Shown here: piece by piece, positions 1-6,215 of the stretch
How positions within the stretch are numbered: the first letter of the stretch is position 1
How the letters are laid out: every line of letters starts with the position of its first letter
DNA from: an alpha proteobacterium 3107
GTDB taxonomy: Bacteria > Pseudomonadota > Alphaproteobacteria > Rhodobacterales > Rhodobacteraceae
Assembly: GCA_001483205.1 (NCBI GenBank)
Contig: JPPB01000279.1
Location: 1-10,706, forward strand
Length of the DNA stretch: 10,706 nucleotides
Direction of reading: 5' to 3'
The notes under the pieces: model-generated
What the model was told of the DNA's origin: nothing
Seen by the model: the letters and a program-made list of their open reading frames with translations, nothing else
Database searches by the model: none
Made by a program: the position numbers and the translations under genes

Positions 1-6
1 TCCCGG

Positions 7-45
7 AATGTAAGGGCTTACATTTTCGGTGAAAGCGCTTACATT
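7..45. promoter_or_regulatory. Tandem palindromic operators, LacI-like
   Basis: Two palindromes with the same geometry lie side by side. The first (7-24) reads AATGTAAGGGCTTACATT, two perfect 8-base arms around GG. The second (28-45) reads GGTGAAAGCGCTTACATT: its right arm is identical to that of the first, its left arm matches at 5 of 8 bases, and its centre is CG. The centres are 21 bases apart, about two helical turns, so two dimers could bind the same face of the DNA. Even-length palindromes with a central CG or GG are typical of LacI-family operators, though GntR or TetR proteins cannot be excluded. The regulated gene is probably beyond the left edge. The repeats are seen directly; the regulator family is inferred. 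Confidence 0.55.
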
Positions 46-127
46 CATGCAGCAGCGCCCTGACAGGACCGGGGTTAGAGGCGGTGATCAATTTTACGGT
101 GTTATACTATATGTCAGCAATGCTGCC

Positions 128-167
128 CTTATCCGCGGGTAAGCCCCATACCTTATCCGCGGATAAG
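128..167. promoter_or_regulatory. Second pair of palindromes, possible operators
   Basis: A perfect 16-base palindrome, CTTATCCGCGGATAAG (152-167), is preceded by a near-identical copy with one changed base, CTTATCCGCGGGTAAG (128-143). Both copies are preceded by C and followed by CC. The centres are 24 bases apart. They lie between the end of dcd and the other palindrome pair. A weak minus-strand promoter-like match (TTGCTG, 18 bases, TAAAAT; 91-120) falls between the two sets, which would put this pair just upstream of a leftward transcript. No function is proved; a second transcription-factor site is the simplest reading. Confidence 0.45.
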
Positions 168-227
168 CCACGACCCCGCATTCCGCCGGGCCATGAACAC
201 CCCGAAAACCCGCGCCCGGCCCGCCCC

Positions 228-1322
228 TCACCGCTCCACCGCACGGAAATGCTTGCCGAGCTTCAGCCCCTGCCCCTGATAATGCGACGCGATGCCCGCA
301 CCATAGAGCCGCTCAGGTGTCGCCGCCATCCGCTCATACACCAGCCGCCCGACGACCTGACCATGCTCAAGCACGAAAGGCGCTTCGTGACAGCGGACCT
401 CCAGCACCCCCCGCGCGCCCGCGCCCCCCGCAGGCCCGTGGCCGAAACCCGGATCAAAAAACCCCGCATAATGCACCCGGAACTCCCCGGCCATCGCCAG
501 ATAAGGGGCCATCTCGGCGGCGCAATCCGGCGGAATGTGAACCGCCTCGCGGCTGACAAGGATGTAGAACGCGCCGGGGTCAAGGATGATGCGCCCGTCG
601 CTGGCGTGAATCTCTTCCCAGTAATCGGACGCGCGATAGTGGCCGGTCTTGCCGAGGTCAATGACGCCGGTATGCGGCTTGGCCCGATACCCGGCGAGCG
701 ATCCGGCCCGGGGGCGCAGATCAACCGAAAACCCGAGGCCGCCGTCAATCACCGCGTCCCCGTCCACCAGACCGTCAGAGGCATGGCGCGCGTGCAGGTC
801 GCTGTCACTCAGCACCGCCTGACCGGCGCGAAACCGTATCTGATTGAGCCGCATTCCGGGGCGCACCAGAACCGAGAACGAGCGCGGGCAGATTTCCGCA
901 TGAAGCGGCCCGTTATATCCTGCCGGAATCCTGTCGAACTCGGTGCCGCCATCGGCGATCAGGCGGGTCAGCAGATCAAGCCTGCCGGTGGAGCTTTTGG
1001 CATTGGCGGCGGCATGGATGTGGCCGGGCAGGGCGAGGCGCTCCATCAGCGGCACCACATAGACGCAGCCCTTTTCCAGCACCGCGCCGCCCGAGATGTC
1101 GATCCGGTGCATTTCAAACGCGGCCAGCCGGTCCGACACTTTCCGCCCTTCGCCCGCCAGAAACGAGGCCCGGACGCGGAAAGCCGTCGTTCCCAGGCGC
1201 AGGTCAAGGGATGCGGGCTGTATCTGGTCGGCCTCAATCGCCGCCTCTGCGCTGATGACCCCGTTCGCGATCAGCCCGGTCAGAGCCTGGCAGGGCAGAA
1301 CGCCGGTTCCGGTTGGGGTCAT
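228..1322 (-). CDS. dcd: 2'-Deoxycytidine 5'-triphosphate deaminase, long alphaproteobacterial form
   Basis: Deaminates dCTP to dUTP in the cytoplasm, feeding dUMP and then dTMP synthesis. The protein has 364 residues, about twice a typical single-domain Dcd (about 190), and looks like two fused DCD/dUTPase-type barrels. The first half carries QPASLDLRLG (35-44), AKSSTGRLDL (108-117, matching the Ser-Ser-x-x-Arg active-site strand) and a Glu in HAEI (143) followed by RPGMRLNQI. The second half carries HYAGFFDPGFG (284-294), like the conserved A-G-x-x-DPG strand, and a Glu in VLEV (308). I chose the ATG at 1322 because a GGGAG ribosome site lies 7 bases upstream; an ATG 12 codons earlier has no such site and lies inside a strong hairpin. 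The gene follows tRNA-Pro on the same strand. The family call is firm; which half is catalytic is not. Confidence 0.9.
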   Translation of the reverse strand: MTPTGTGVLPCQALTGLIANGVISAEAAIEADQIQPASLDLRLGTTAFRVRASFLAGEGRKVSDRLAAFEMHRIDISGGAVLEKGCVYVVPLMERLALPGHIHAAANAKSSTGRLDLLTRLIADGGTEFDRIPAGYNGPLHAEICPRSFSVLVRPGMRLNQIRFRAGQAVLSDSDLHARHASDGLVDGDAVIDGGLGFSVDLRPRAGSLAGYRAKPHTGVIDLGKTGHYRASDYWEEIHASDGRIILDPGAFYILVSREAVHIPPDCAAEMAPYLAMAGEFRVHYAGFFDPGFGHGPAGGAGARGVLEVRCHEAPFVLEHGQVVGRLVYERMAATPERLYGAGIASHYQGQGLKLGKHFRAVER

Positions 1323-1342
1323 GCGAGCACTCCCGATGCAAC

Positions 1343-1375
1343 AGACCGCCCGAGCCAAAGGGACACGGGCGGTCT
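1343..1375 (-). terminator. Strong hairpin between tRNA-Pro and dcd
   Basis: Perfect 10-base arms AGACCGCCCG (1343-1352) and CGGGCGGTCT (1366-1375) enclose a 13-base loop. On the minus strand the hairpin starts 8 bases after the encoded CCA of tRNA-Pro and ends 9 bases before the dcd ribosome site. The following bases (TGTTGC) are only weakly T-rich, so it may be an inefficient terminator, a tRNA 3'-processing barrier or a leader structure for dcd. On the plus strand the tail (TTGTCTTCT) is more T-rich, but no plus-strand gene precedes it. Confidence 0.55.
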
Positions 1376-1382
1376 TGTCTTC

Positions 1383-1459
1383 TGGTCGGGCTAGCAGGAC
1401 TTGAACCTGCGACCTTCCGTCCCCCAGACGGACGCGCTACCAGGCTGCGCCATAGCCCG
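1383..1459 (-). tRNA. tRNA-Pro, anticodon GGG
   Basis: A complete 77-base tRNA including an encoded CCA. The acceptor stem CGGGCTA pairs perfectly with TAGCCCG. The D stem is GCGC/GCGC, the anticodon stem TCCGT/ACGGA with loop CTGGGGG (anticodon GGG, reading CCC and CCU), and the T stem GCAGG/CCTGC with loop TTCAAGT. The C1-G72 pair and discriminator A73 are the usual bacterial tRNA-Pro identity elements. It has its own promoter upstream and a hairpin downstream, and the neighbouring genes on both sides run in the same direction. Confidence 0.97.
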
Positions 1460-1470
1460 ACATCAGCCTT

Positions 1471-1498
1471 TACATAGCGGTTTTGTCCGCCGGGGCAA
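1471..1498 (-). promoter_or_regulatory. Likely promoter of tRNA-Pro
   Basis: On the minus strand, TTGCCC (1493-1498) is followed after 16 bases by TATGTA (1471-1476). The mature tRNA begins 11 bases past the -10 box, which would leave a short 5' leader for RNase P. The -35 box starts 5 bases from the end of the inverted-repeat element at 1504. The match is made by eye to the sigma-70-type consensus. Confidence 0.5.
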
Positions 1499-1503
1499 GC
1501 GGG

Positions 1504-1588
1504 AAAAGACCTCTGTAAGACCTCTGCATAATGGCTGAGCCGGGCAGGACAGGTTGGCTACTGACGCGCCATTATGCAGGGGTCTTTA
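1504..1588. mobile_element. MITE-like inverted-repeat element, short copy
   Basis: An 85-base non-coding element with terminal inverted repeats: the left inner end AAGACCTCTGCATAATGGC (1517-1535) matches the reverse complement of the right end (1568-1586) at 18 of 19 bases. The interior shares GAGCCGGGCAG and GGTTGGC-ACTGACGCGC with the longer copy at 6216-6447, in the same orientation. The left terminus is doubled (AAGACCTCTG at 1506-1515 and 1517-1526). It has no coding capacity, so any movement needs a transposase in trans. The right end stops 8 bases from the stop codon of the merR-like gene, and the stem flanked by A-rich and T-rich ends could terminate transcription in both directions. 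The repeat is certain; the mobile origin is inferred. Confidence 0.7.
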
Positions 1589-1595
1589 CCGGTAT

Positions 1596-2162
1596 CTATC
1601 CGCCATCTGATGCGCCCGGCCTTTCATGCAGCGCCCTGAGACGCTCATAGAGCGGGGCGATTCTTGCGCGCCGCCGGCGCAGGGTCTCCGGCCCGGCGGT
1701 GATCAGCAGGGCGGACAGCGGCGGGCGCGCCACCACGGTCTCGTCACCGTCTGCGGGGGCGTCAGCAGCATCGGGATGCGCCGCCGCCGGGTCAGAAGCC
1801 CCGCCTGCCCCCGCATCCGCAGGCACCGGGCCGGGGTCATCCGCAGCCTCAACAGGCCCCTCGTCCCCTGCCACAGGCCCCTCTGCCCGCAATGGCCGGG
1901 ACAGCGCGGCAACCGACTTCACCCCCTCGCTTGCCAGCATTTGCTGGACCCGCCGGATGGTCAGACCGTCGGTGTGCAGCAGGCGCTTGATCCCGCCCAA
2001 AAGCAGCATATCGCCGGGCCGGTAATACCGCCGCCCGCCCGCGCGCTGAACCGGCCTGACCTGGCTGAACTTGCTTTCCCAGAACCGCAGGACATGGGCA
2101 GGCGTGTCCAGCCACTCGGCAACCTCGCTGATGGTGCGAAAGGCATCGGGGGATTTGCCCAT
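1596..2162 (-). CDS. MerR-family transcriptional regulator
   Basis: A 188-residue DNA-binding protein. Residues 8-30 ([20 protein letters not shown]) form the MerR helix-turn-helix, and [10 protein letters not shown] (42-51) is the wing. Helices to about 80 ([11 protein letters not shown]) complete the MerR-type domain. The rest is an Ala/Pro/Asp-rich low-complexity linker (93-145) and a basic tail (160-180). No metal-binding Cys cluster is visible, so it is not a classic metal sensor; its ligand and targets are unknown. I chose the ATG at 2162 because AGGGA lies 10 bases upstream and the domain begins directly after it; an ATG 11 codons earlier would overlap ihfA. It starts 7 bases after the ihfA stop codon and is probably cotranscribed with it. 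Its stop lies 8 bases from the inverted-repeat element. Confidence 0.88.
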   Translation of the reverse strand: MGKSPDAFRTISEVAEWLDTPAHVLRFWESKFSQVRPVQRAGGRRYYRPGDMLLLGGIKRLLHTDGLTIRRVQQMLASEGVKSVAALSRPLRAEGPVAGDEGPVEAADDPGPVPADAGAGGASDPAAAHPDAADAPADGDETVVARPPLSALLITAGPETLRRRRARIAPLYERLRALHERPGASDGG

Positions 2163-2169
2163 ACCCGGA

Positions 2170-2475
2170 CTATCCCTGACGGTTACCCGTCGCAACCCGC
2201 GCCTTCATCAGGTGAGAGGGGCGGAACGTCATCACCCGGCGCGGATGAATCGGCACTTCCTCGCCGGTTTTCGGGTTTCTGCCGATACGGGCGGCCTTGT
2301 CGCGCACGCTGAAAGTCCCGAACGACGATATTTTCACCGATTTCTCCCTGACCAGCGCATCCGACATATGTTGCAGCACGCTTTCGACCAGTTGAGCCGA
2401 TTCATTGCGGGAAAGCCCGACCTCCCGCACCACCGCCTCGCCAAGGTCCATTCGTGTCACCGTTTTCCTGGTCAT
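2170..2475 (-). CDS. ihfA: Integration host factor subunit alpha
   Basis: One half of the IHF heterodimer, a nucleoid protein that bends DNA sharply and supports transcription, replication and recombination. The 101 residues span the whole HU/IHF fold: N-terminal helices (8-45), KISSFGTF (48-55) and the beta-arm [12 protein letters not shown] (65-76). The arm carries the Pro (68) equivalent to the DNA-intercalating proline of E. coli IHF-alpha, followed by RRVMTFRPS (79-87). Length and motifs are normal. The start is supported by AGAGGA 8 bases upstream. A good promoter lies just ahead (2515-2544), so the gene can be expressed separately from fabH; merR follows after 7 bases. Confidence 0.96.
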   Translation of the reverse strand: MTRKTVTRMDLGEAVVREVGLSRNESAQLVESVLQHMSDALVREKSVKISSFGTFSVRDKAARIGRNPKTGEEVPIHPRRVMTFRPSHLMKARVATGNRQG

Positions 2476-2514
2476 CTTCTGTTCCTCTTATCTGTTCCCT
2501 GCAATCTTCGGACC

Positions 2515-2544
2515 AGAATAGAGCGTGATGAATTTCCGAGTCAA
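2515..2544 (-). promoter_or_regulatory. Likely promoter of ihfA-merR
   Basis: On the minus strand, TTGACT (2539-2544) and TATTCT (2515-2520) are 18 bases apart, in the 103-base gap between fabH and ihfA. Transcription would begin about 32 bases before the ihfA start codon, leaving room for the strong AGAGGA ribosome site. I see no convincing terminator after fabH, so read-through from upstream is also likely. Confidence 0.55.
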
Positions 2545-2578
2545 TATCAGAGGGTTGCAAAGCCGCCCCGAAACCGGA

Positions 2579-3550
2579 TTACCAGCGGATTACCACCGAC
2601 CCCCAGGCCAGACCGCCGCCGATCGCATTGGTGACGACCAGATCGCCCGGCTTTATCCACCCATTCCGGCTGCCGACCGACAGCGCCAGGGGAATCGACG
2701 CGGCAGAGGTATTGCCGTGATCCTGCACCGTGACCACCACGCGCTCCATCGGCAGGCCCATCTTTCTGGCGGTGCCCTGAATGATGCGGATATTGGCCTG
2801 ATGCGGCACCAGCCGGTCCACATCCCCGCTGTTGAGGCCCGCCTTGGCAAGGGCGGCTTCTGTGGTGGCGGTCAGCTTTTCGATGGCATGGCGGAACACT
2901 TCCCTGCCCTGCATTCTCAGATAGCCGGTGTGCCCGGTCGAGGGGCCGCCATCGACATAGAGAATGTCCCGGTAACGGCCATCGGAATGCTGGTCGGTGG
3001 CAAGGATGCCGCGATCATCGACGGTGCCCGTTCCGTCCTCTGCCTCCAGCACCAGCGCGCCCGCGCCGTCGCCGAACAGCACACAGGTCGAACGGTCGGT
3101 CCAGTCCATAATCCGGCTGAAGGTTTCCGCCCCGATGACCAGCGCGCGCCGCGCCTGCCCCGACAGGATCAGGGCATTGGCGTTGGCAAGCGCATAGACG
3201 AACCCGGCGCAAACCGCCTGCACGTCAAACGCAAAGCCGCCGGACATCCCCAGCCGGGCCTGAACCATCGTCGCGGCAGAGGGGAAGGTAAGATCGGCGG
3301 TAGAGGTCGCCAGAATGATGGCATCCAGGTCACCGGCGCGCATCCCGGCGTCCCTGAGCGCCGCCTCTGCCGCGGCGACGGCAAGATCGGCGGTGGTTTC
3401 GCCCTCGGCGGCGAAATGGCGGCGTTCGATCCCGGTGCGGGTTCTGATCCACTCATCCGTGGTGTCGAGTGTCTGCTCGAACGCGGCGTTGGGGACAACC
3501 CGGTCCGGCAATTTATGTCCGACGCCCCGGACAACGGCGCGCAGTGTCAT
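2579..3550 (-). CDS. fabH: 3-Oxoacyl-[acyl-carrier-protein] synthase III (KAS III)
   Basis: Condenses acetyl-CoA (or another short acyl-CoA) with malonyl-ACP, the first step of type II fatty-acid synthesis, in the cytoplasm. At 323 residues it has the normal family length. The catalytic triad is visible: Cys114 in DVQAVCAGF, His250 in PHQAN and Asn280 in HGNTSAAS. TTDEWIRTRTGI (30-41) is the conserved N-terminal block, and the Gly-rich NAIGGGLAWGS near the end matches the KAS III C-terminal signature. Its ATG overlaps the plsX stop as ATGA, so the two genes are translationally coupled. The plsX-fabH pairing is widespread in bacteria and links phospholipid and fatty-acid synthesis. Confidence 0.97.
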   Translation of the reverse strand: MTLRAVVRGVGHKLPDRVVPNAAFEQTLDTTDEWIRTRTGIERRHFAAEGETTADLAVAAAEAALRDAGMRAGDLDAIILATSTADLTFPSAATMVQARLGMSGGFAFDVQAVCAGFVYALANANALILSGQARRALVIGAETFSRIMDWTDRSTCVLFGDGAGALVLEAEDGTGTVDDRGILATDQHSDGRYRDILYVDGGPSTGHTGYLRMQGREVFRHAIEKLTATTEAALAKAGLNSGDVDRLVPHQANIRIIQGTARKMGLPMERVVVTVQDHGNTSAASIPLALSVGSRNGWIKPGDLVVTNAIGGGLAWGSVVIRW

Positions 3551-4659
3551 TCGGATTCACCGTCTGCGTTGTGATCGTTTCCGGCATCATGTCGCGCCCG
3601 CCCGCAGGATGCAACCTGTGCGGCAAGCCGTTCGGTGAACTCCGGCTGTGCCAGCCTGAACGCCAGCCGGATCGCCGCCGCCACCCCGGTTGCATCAGCA
3701 GCCCCGTGGGATTTCACCACCGTTCCGTTCAGCCCCAGAAAGACACCGCCGTTCATGTGGCGGGGGTCGATGGCCTTGTGCAGGCCGCGCAGTGATTTCG
3801 CCGCCAGCAGTGCGCCCAGACGCGACAGGGGGGACCGGCCAAGCGCAGTGCGCAGAAACTTGCGGATCAGCATCGCGGTGCCTTCGCCGGTCTTGAGCGC
3901 GATGTTTCCGGTAAAACCATCGGTGACGATGACATCGACCCTGGCCGAGGGGATGTCCCCGCCCTCGACAAAGCCGACGAAGGCGAAACCGGCGTCAGGC
4001 GCGGCCTGGTCGATCAGGTCATGGGCGGCCCTCAGCTCGGCGCGGCCCTTGTGCTCTTCGGCCCCGACATTCAGCAGCCCGATGCGGGGACGCTCAAGCC
4101 CGAGCCCGGTGCGGGCATAGGACGCCCCCATCAGCGCGTATTGCATCAGGTCATCCGCATTCGCCCGGATGTCCGCCCCCACATCCAGCATGACGTTGAA
4201 GCCGCCGGGGTTGTGCGACGGCCACAAACAGGCAATAGCGGGGCGGTCAACACCGGGCAGCCTGCGCAGCCGGGTCATCGACACCGCCATCAGCGCGCCG
4301 GTATTGCCGCAGGACACAACGGCGGTGGCTTCTTTGTTGCGCACCGCGTCAACCGCCGACCACATCGACGTATTCCTGCCGTTCCGCATCACATGGCCGG
4401 GGCGGGCGTCCATGGTCACCACATCATCGGCATGGCGGATTTCACAGACCGAGGCCAGATCGTCGCGCCTGTTCAGCAACGCCTTCAGTTGCGCCGAATC
4501 CCCATGGACGATGAAACCGATATTCGGGTTTGCGTCCCGGCATTTTGCCATACCGGCAATCACCGATGACGGCCCCCGGTCGCTTCCCATCGCATCGACA
4601 GAGATGATCACGTTCCCGTCTCCGGGATGGGTTTTCTCTTTCGATGTCTCGGTCACCAT
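3547..4659 (-). CDS. plsX: Phosphate acyltransferase PlsX
   Basis: Converts acyl-ACP and phosphate to acyl-phosphate, the donor used by PlsY to make lysophosphatidic acid; a cytoplasmic enzyme that acts at the membrane. The 370 residues carry SVDAMGSDRGP (20-30), SCGNTGALM (116-124), LLNVGAEEHKG (195-205), VTDGFTGN (245-252) and VKSHGAAD (315-322), all recognisable PlsX blocks. The first usually reads DxMGGD; here the second Gly is Ser26. The start at 4659 is the best in-frame ATG but has only a weak ribosome site (AGG about 12 bases upstream); the next codon is GTG, a possible alternative. The first 16 residues are polar and unconserved. It sits 48 bases after rpmF and overlaps fabH by 4 bases. 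Confidence 0.95.
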   Translation of the reverse strand: MVTETSKEKTHPGDGNVIISVDAMGSDRGPSSVIAGMAKCRDANPNIGFIVHGDSAQLKALLNRRDDLASVCEIRHADDVVTMDARPGHVMRNGRNTSMWSAVDAVRNKEATAVVSCGNTGALMAVSMTRLRRLPGVDRPAIACLWPSHNPGGFNVMLDVGADIRANADDLMQYALMGASYARTGLGLERPRIGLLNVGAEEHKGRAELRAAHDLIDQAAPDAGFAFVGFVEGGDIPSARVDVIVTDGFTGNIALKTGEGTAMLIRKFLRTALGRSPLSRLGALLAAKSLRGLHKAIDPRHMNGGVFLGLNGTVVKSHGAADATGVAAAIRLAFRLAQPEFTERLAAQVASCGRARHDAGNDHNADGESE

Positions 4660-4707
4660 GCCGGGTCTGGCCTGACAAGCGGATATAAAAGGGCGGAAAG
4701 GACGCGC

Positions 4708-4917
4708 CTAGGCGGCGTCTTCTTCGTCGGGTTCGATGTCGCCCGCCAGCGCCACGACTTCGCGGTTGTCATAATACCCGCAGGCGGCGCAAACATGATG
4801 CGGGCGCTTCAGCTCTCCGCAATTCGGGCATTCCGCCGGGTTCGCGGCACTCAGTGCGTGATGGGATCGGCGCTGGTTGCGGCGCGACCTGGTAACCTTG
4901 TTCTGCTGGACAGCCAT
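4708..4917 (-). CDS. rpmF: Large-subunit ribosomal protein L32
   Basis: A small 50S ribosomal protein. The 69 residues begin with [20 protein letters not shown], the usual L32 basic start, followed by a zinc ribbon with Cys30, Cys33, Cys43 and Cys46 (CPNC and CAAC). This is therefore the zinc-binding form, not a Cys-free zinc-starvation paralogue. The acidic tail ([11 protein letters not shown]) is typical of alphaproteobacterial versions. AGAGGT 6 bases upstream is a strong ribosome site. It is preceded by DUF177 and followed by plsX, a common bacterial order. Confidence 0.97.
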   Translation of the reverse strand: MAVQQNKVTRSRRNQRRSHHALSAANPAECPNCGELKRPHHVCAACGYYDNREVVALAGDIEPDEEDAA

Positions 4918-4983
4918 GTCTTGACCTCTGATATGCGGGGGCAGAGCCGTCTCCGGCCCTCCGACTTCATCATAATCTCTCCG

Positions 4984-5051
4984 GCGGCGGTCCGTCCGCG
5001 CCGCGGGGTGCGAGCGAAGGCAGAAAATATCCGCATTTTCACCCGGTGCAA
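4984..5051 (-). promoter_or_regulatory. Likely rpmF promoter and leader hairpin
   Basis: On the minus strand, TTGCAC (5046-5051) and TATTTT (5024-5029) are 16 bases apart, within the 162-base gap after DUF177. The predicted leader of about 100 bases contains a GC-rich hairpin with arms 4984-4989 (GCGGCG) and 4999-5004 (CGCCGC) and a 9-base loop. The promoter would let L32 and the lipid genes be made independently of DUF177. No known ribosomal-protein leader motif was recognised in it. Confidence 0.45.
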
Positions 5052-5079
5052 GCCCTTTCTCTGGTCTTGTCCGGGGATG

Positions 5080-5625
5080 TTATCCGTCTTTGCGCAGTTT
5101 GTCACGCAGTGCCGCCAGCGCGGCAAAGGGTTTTGCGGTGTCGTCCCCGGTGTGATCCCCAGGCGCGGCCCCCGGCGCGCCGCTGGTGGTAAAGACCGCT
5201 CCGGGCCGGGCGGCGGCCCCGGCGCGCGGATAATCGGGCAGCGCCAGCGCCAGCGCCTCAACCATCACCTGGCCGGGGTCGATGGTCTCACCCAGCGGCT
5301 CCGTGTCGTCATCGTCGGGGGGGTGGTCCGCCGCTTCGGGCAGGTAACGGCGGGTGACGGCAACATCAAGGCGGGTGGTCACCGGCTCCAGCGTGACCAC
5401 ACAGGGCTGTATCACGGTCGCGCCGAGTGTGGCCCGCAGGCACCACCCGCCACTGGCCGGTGCAAGGTGGCCCCCGAACCGCAGCTTGCGCAGGGCAGAG
5501 ACCGAAAGCGCCCGTGCGATGGCCGCGCGGTCGGGGGCATCGGGGGCAATCAGGAAACCCGCCTGCCGCCGCCCGGACAAATCGGCGACACGCAACGGGC
5601 ATGAACAGGGCAGATCATTCTGCAT
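5080..5625 (-). CDS. DUF177 / YceD family protein (23S rRNA accumulation)
   Basis: A 181-residue cytoplasmic protein of the YceD family, whose members are linked to 23S rRNA accumulation and are usually encoded next to rpmF, as here. Conserved pieces are VIQPCVVTLEPV (71-82, the CxRC-like core with only one Cys retained), an acidic stretch (104-109), IDPGQVMVEALALALPDYPR (115-134, the strongest family signature) and PFAALAALRDKL near the C-terminus (166-177). An Ala/Gly/Pro-rich linker lies between the last two. The ribosome site is weak, so the exact start is less certain than the family. The molecular activity is unknown. It is divergent from the bamE-type gene. Confidence 0.88.
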   Translation of the reverse strand: MQNDLPCSCPLRVADLSGRRQAGFLIAPDAPDRAAIARALSVSALRKLRFGGHLAPASGGWCLRATLGATVIQPCVVTLEPVTTRLDVAVTRRYLPEAADHPPDDDDTEPLGETIDPGQVMVEALALALPDYPRAGAAARPGAVFTTSGAPGAAPGDHTGDDTAKPFAALAALRDKLRKDG

Positions 5626-5644
5626 GGCGAAGACGCTTACTTTC

Positions 5645-5673
5645 TTGAATCCCGGACGATCCTTCTGTAAATC
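5645..5673 (+). promoter_or_regulatory. Likely bamE promoter
   Basis: TTGAAT (5645-5650) and TAAATC (5668-5673) are separated by exactly 17 bases. Transcription would start near 5680, about 34 bases before the chosen ATG. Confidence 0.45.
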
Positions 5674-5702
5674 GGATTAAGAGGCGGGAACGGACGTGGC
5701 AA
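5674..5702 (-). promoter_or_regulatory. Possible DUF177 promoter
   Basis: On the minus strand, TTGCCA (5697-5702) and TAATCC (5674-5679) are 17 bases apart. Transcription would start near 5667, inside the opposing bamE promoter. The -10 match is weak. Confidence 0.33.
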
Positions 5703-5713
5703 GGGGTAGTGAC

Positions 5714-6172
5714 ATGTCAGGCATCGGTATCGTGTCCAGAATCGGCGTTTGCGTCTTGTTTCTGGGGGGGCTTGCGTCCTGTTCCGCAACCTATCGCACC
5801 CATGGCTATGCACCGGGAGAGGCGGAGCTGGCAGAAGTGGTCATCGGCGTTGATACCCGTGGCACAGTGGAAGAAACCATCGGCCGCCCGACCTCGACCG
5901 GCGTTCTGAGCGACAGCGACTGGTATTATGTCGAAAGCCGCTGGCGGCATTACGCCTGGAAAGCGCCCGAAGAAACCAGCCGGGAAGTGCTGGCGATCCG
6001 GTTCGACGAAAGCGGGGTTGTCGAGAATATCGAGAGATTCGGGCTTGAGGACGGGCGGGTGGTGATTCTGTCGCGCCGCGTGACCGACAGCAATATTCGC
6101 GGTGTCGGATTTTTGCGCCAGCTTCTGGGCAATGCGAGGGCGTTCTCGGCGGAACAGGTGTTCGGGAACTGA
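5714..6172 (+). CDS. bamE: BamE / SmpA-OmlA family outer-membrane lipoprotein
   Basis: Small lipoprotein of the beta-barrel assembly (BAM) machinery, expected on the periplasmic face of the outer membrane. The 152 residues begin with a lipoprotein signal peptide (hydrophobic 10-20, lipobox LASC, lipidated Cys23). The SmpA/OmlA fold follows: VDTRGTVEETIGRPTSTG (46-63, the usual G-x-P-T loop), SDWYYVESRW (68-77) and the strand LAIRFDESGVVENIERF (93-109). The start at 5714 is supported by AAGGGG 7 bases upstream and by correct signal-peptide placement; an ATG 6 codons earlier lies before that site. It is divergent from DUF177 and its 3' end faces the long inverted-repeat element. The family is clear; the exact bamE orthology is inferred. 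Confidence 0.88.
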   Translation: MSGIGIVSRIGVCVLFLGGLASCSATYRTHGYAPGEAELAEVVIGVDTRGTVEETIGRPTSTGVLSDSDWYYVESRWRHYAWKAPEETSREVLAIRFDESGVVENIERFGLEDGRVVILSRRVTDSNIRGVGFLRQLLGNARAFSAEQVFGN

Positions 6173-6215
6173 CCTTGCGTGAGGGGGCGCCGCGGGGGGT
6201 GGTGTTTTGCCCCTC

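Noticed and set aside
185..220. GCCGGGC/GCCCGGC arms after dcd as a dcd terminator
   Set aside because: The loop is 22 bases and no T-run follows on the minus strand, so it is most likely a chance pairing in GC-rich DNA.
84..1394. A 436-codon open frame on the plus strand opposite dcd
   Set aside because: It is antisense to a clearly conserved enzyme, its protein is rich in Arg/Pro/His with no recognisable domain, and long antisense frames are normal in GC-rich DNA. Its start also lies inside the palindrome region.
2525..3574. A 349-codon open frame on the plus strand opposite fabH
   Set aside because: Shadow of fabH: composition is Arg/Gly/His-rich and unlike any family, with no ribosome site.
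4920..4936. GACCTCTGATATGC before rpmF as a third, decayed end of the inverted-repeat element
   Set aside because: The similarity covers about 8 bases and is explained by the AGAGGT ribosome site of rpmF; no partner end is present.
6181..6215. GAGGGG...CCCCTC hairpin after bamE as its terminator
   Set aside because: The arms are only 6 bases with a 23-base loop, and the following A-run belongs to the element end. The element stem is the better terminator candidate.
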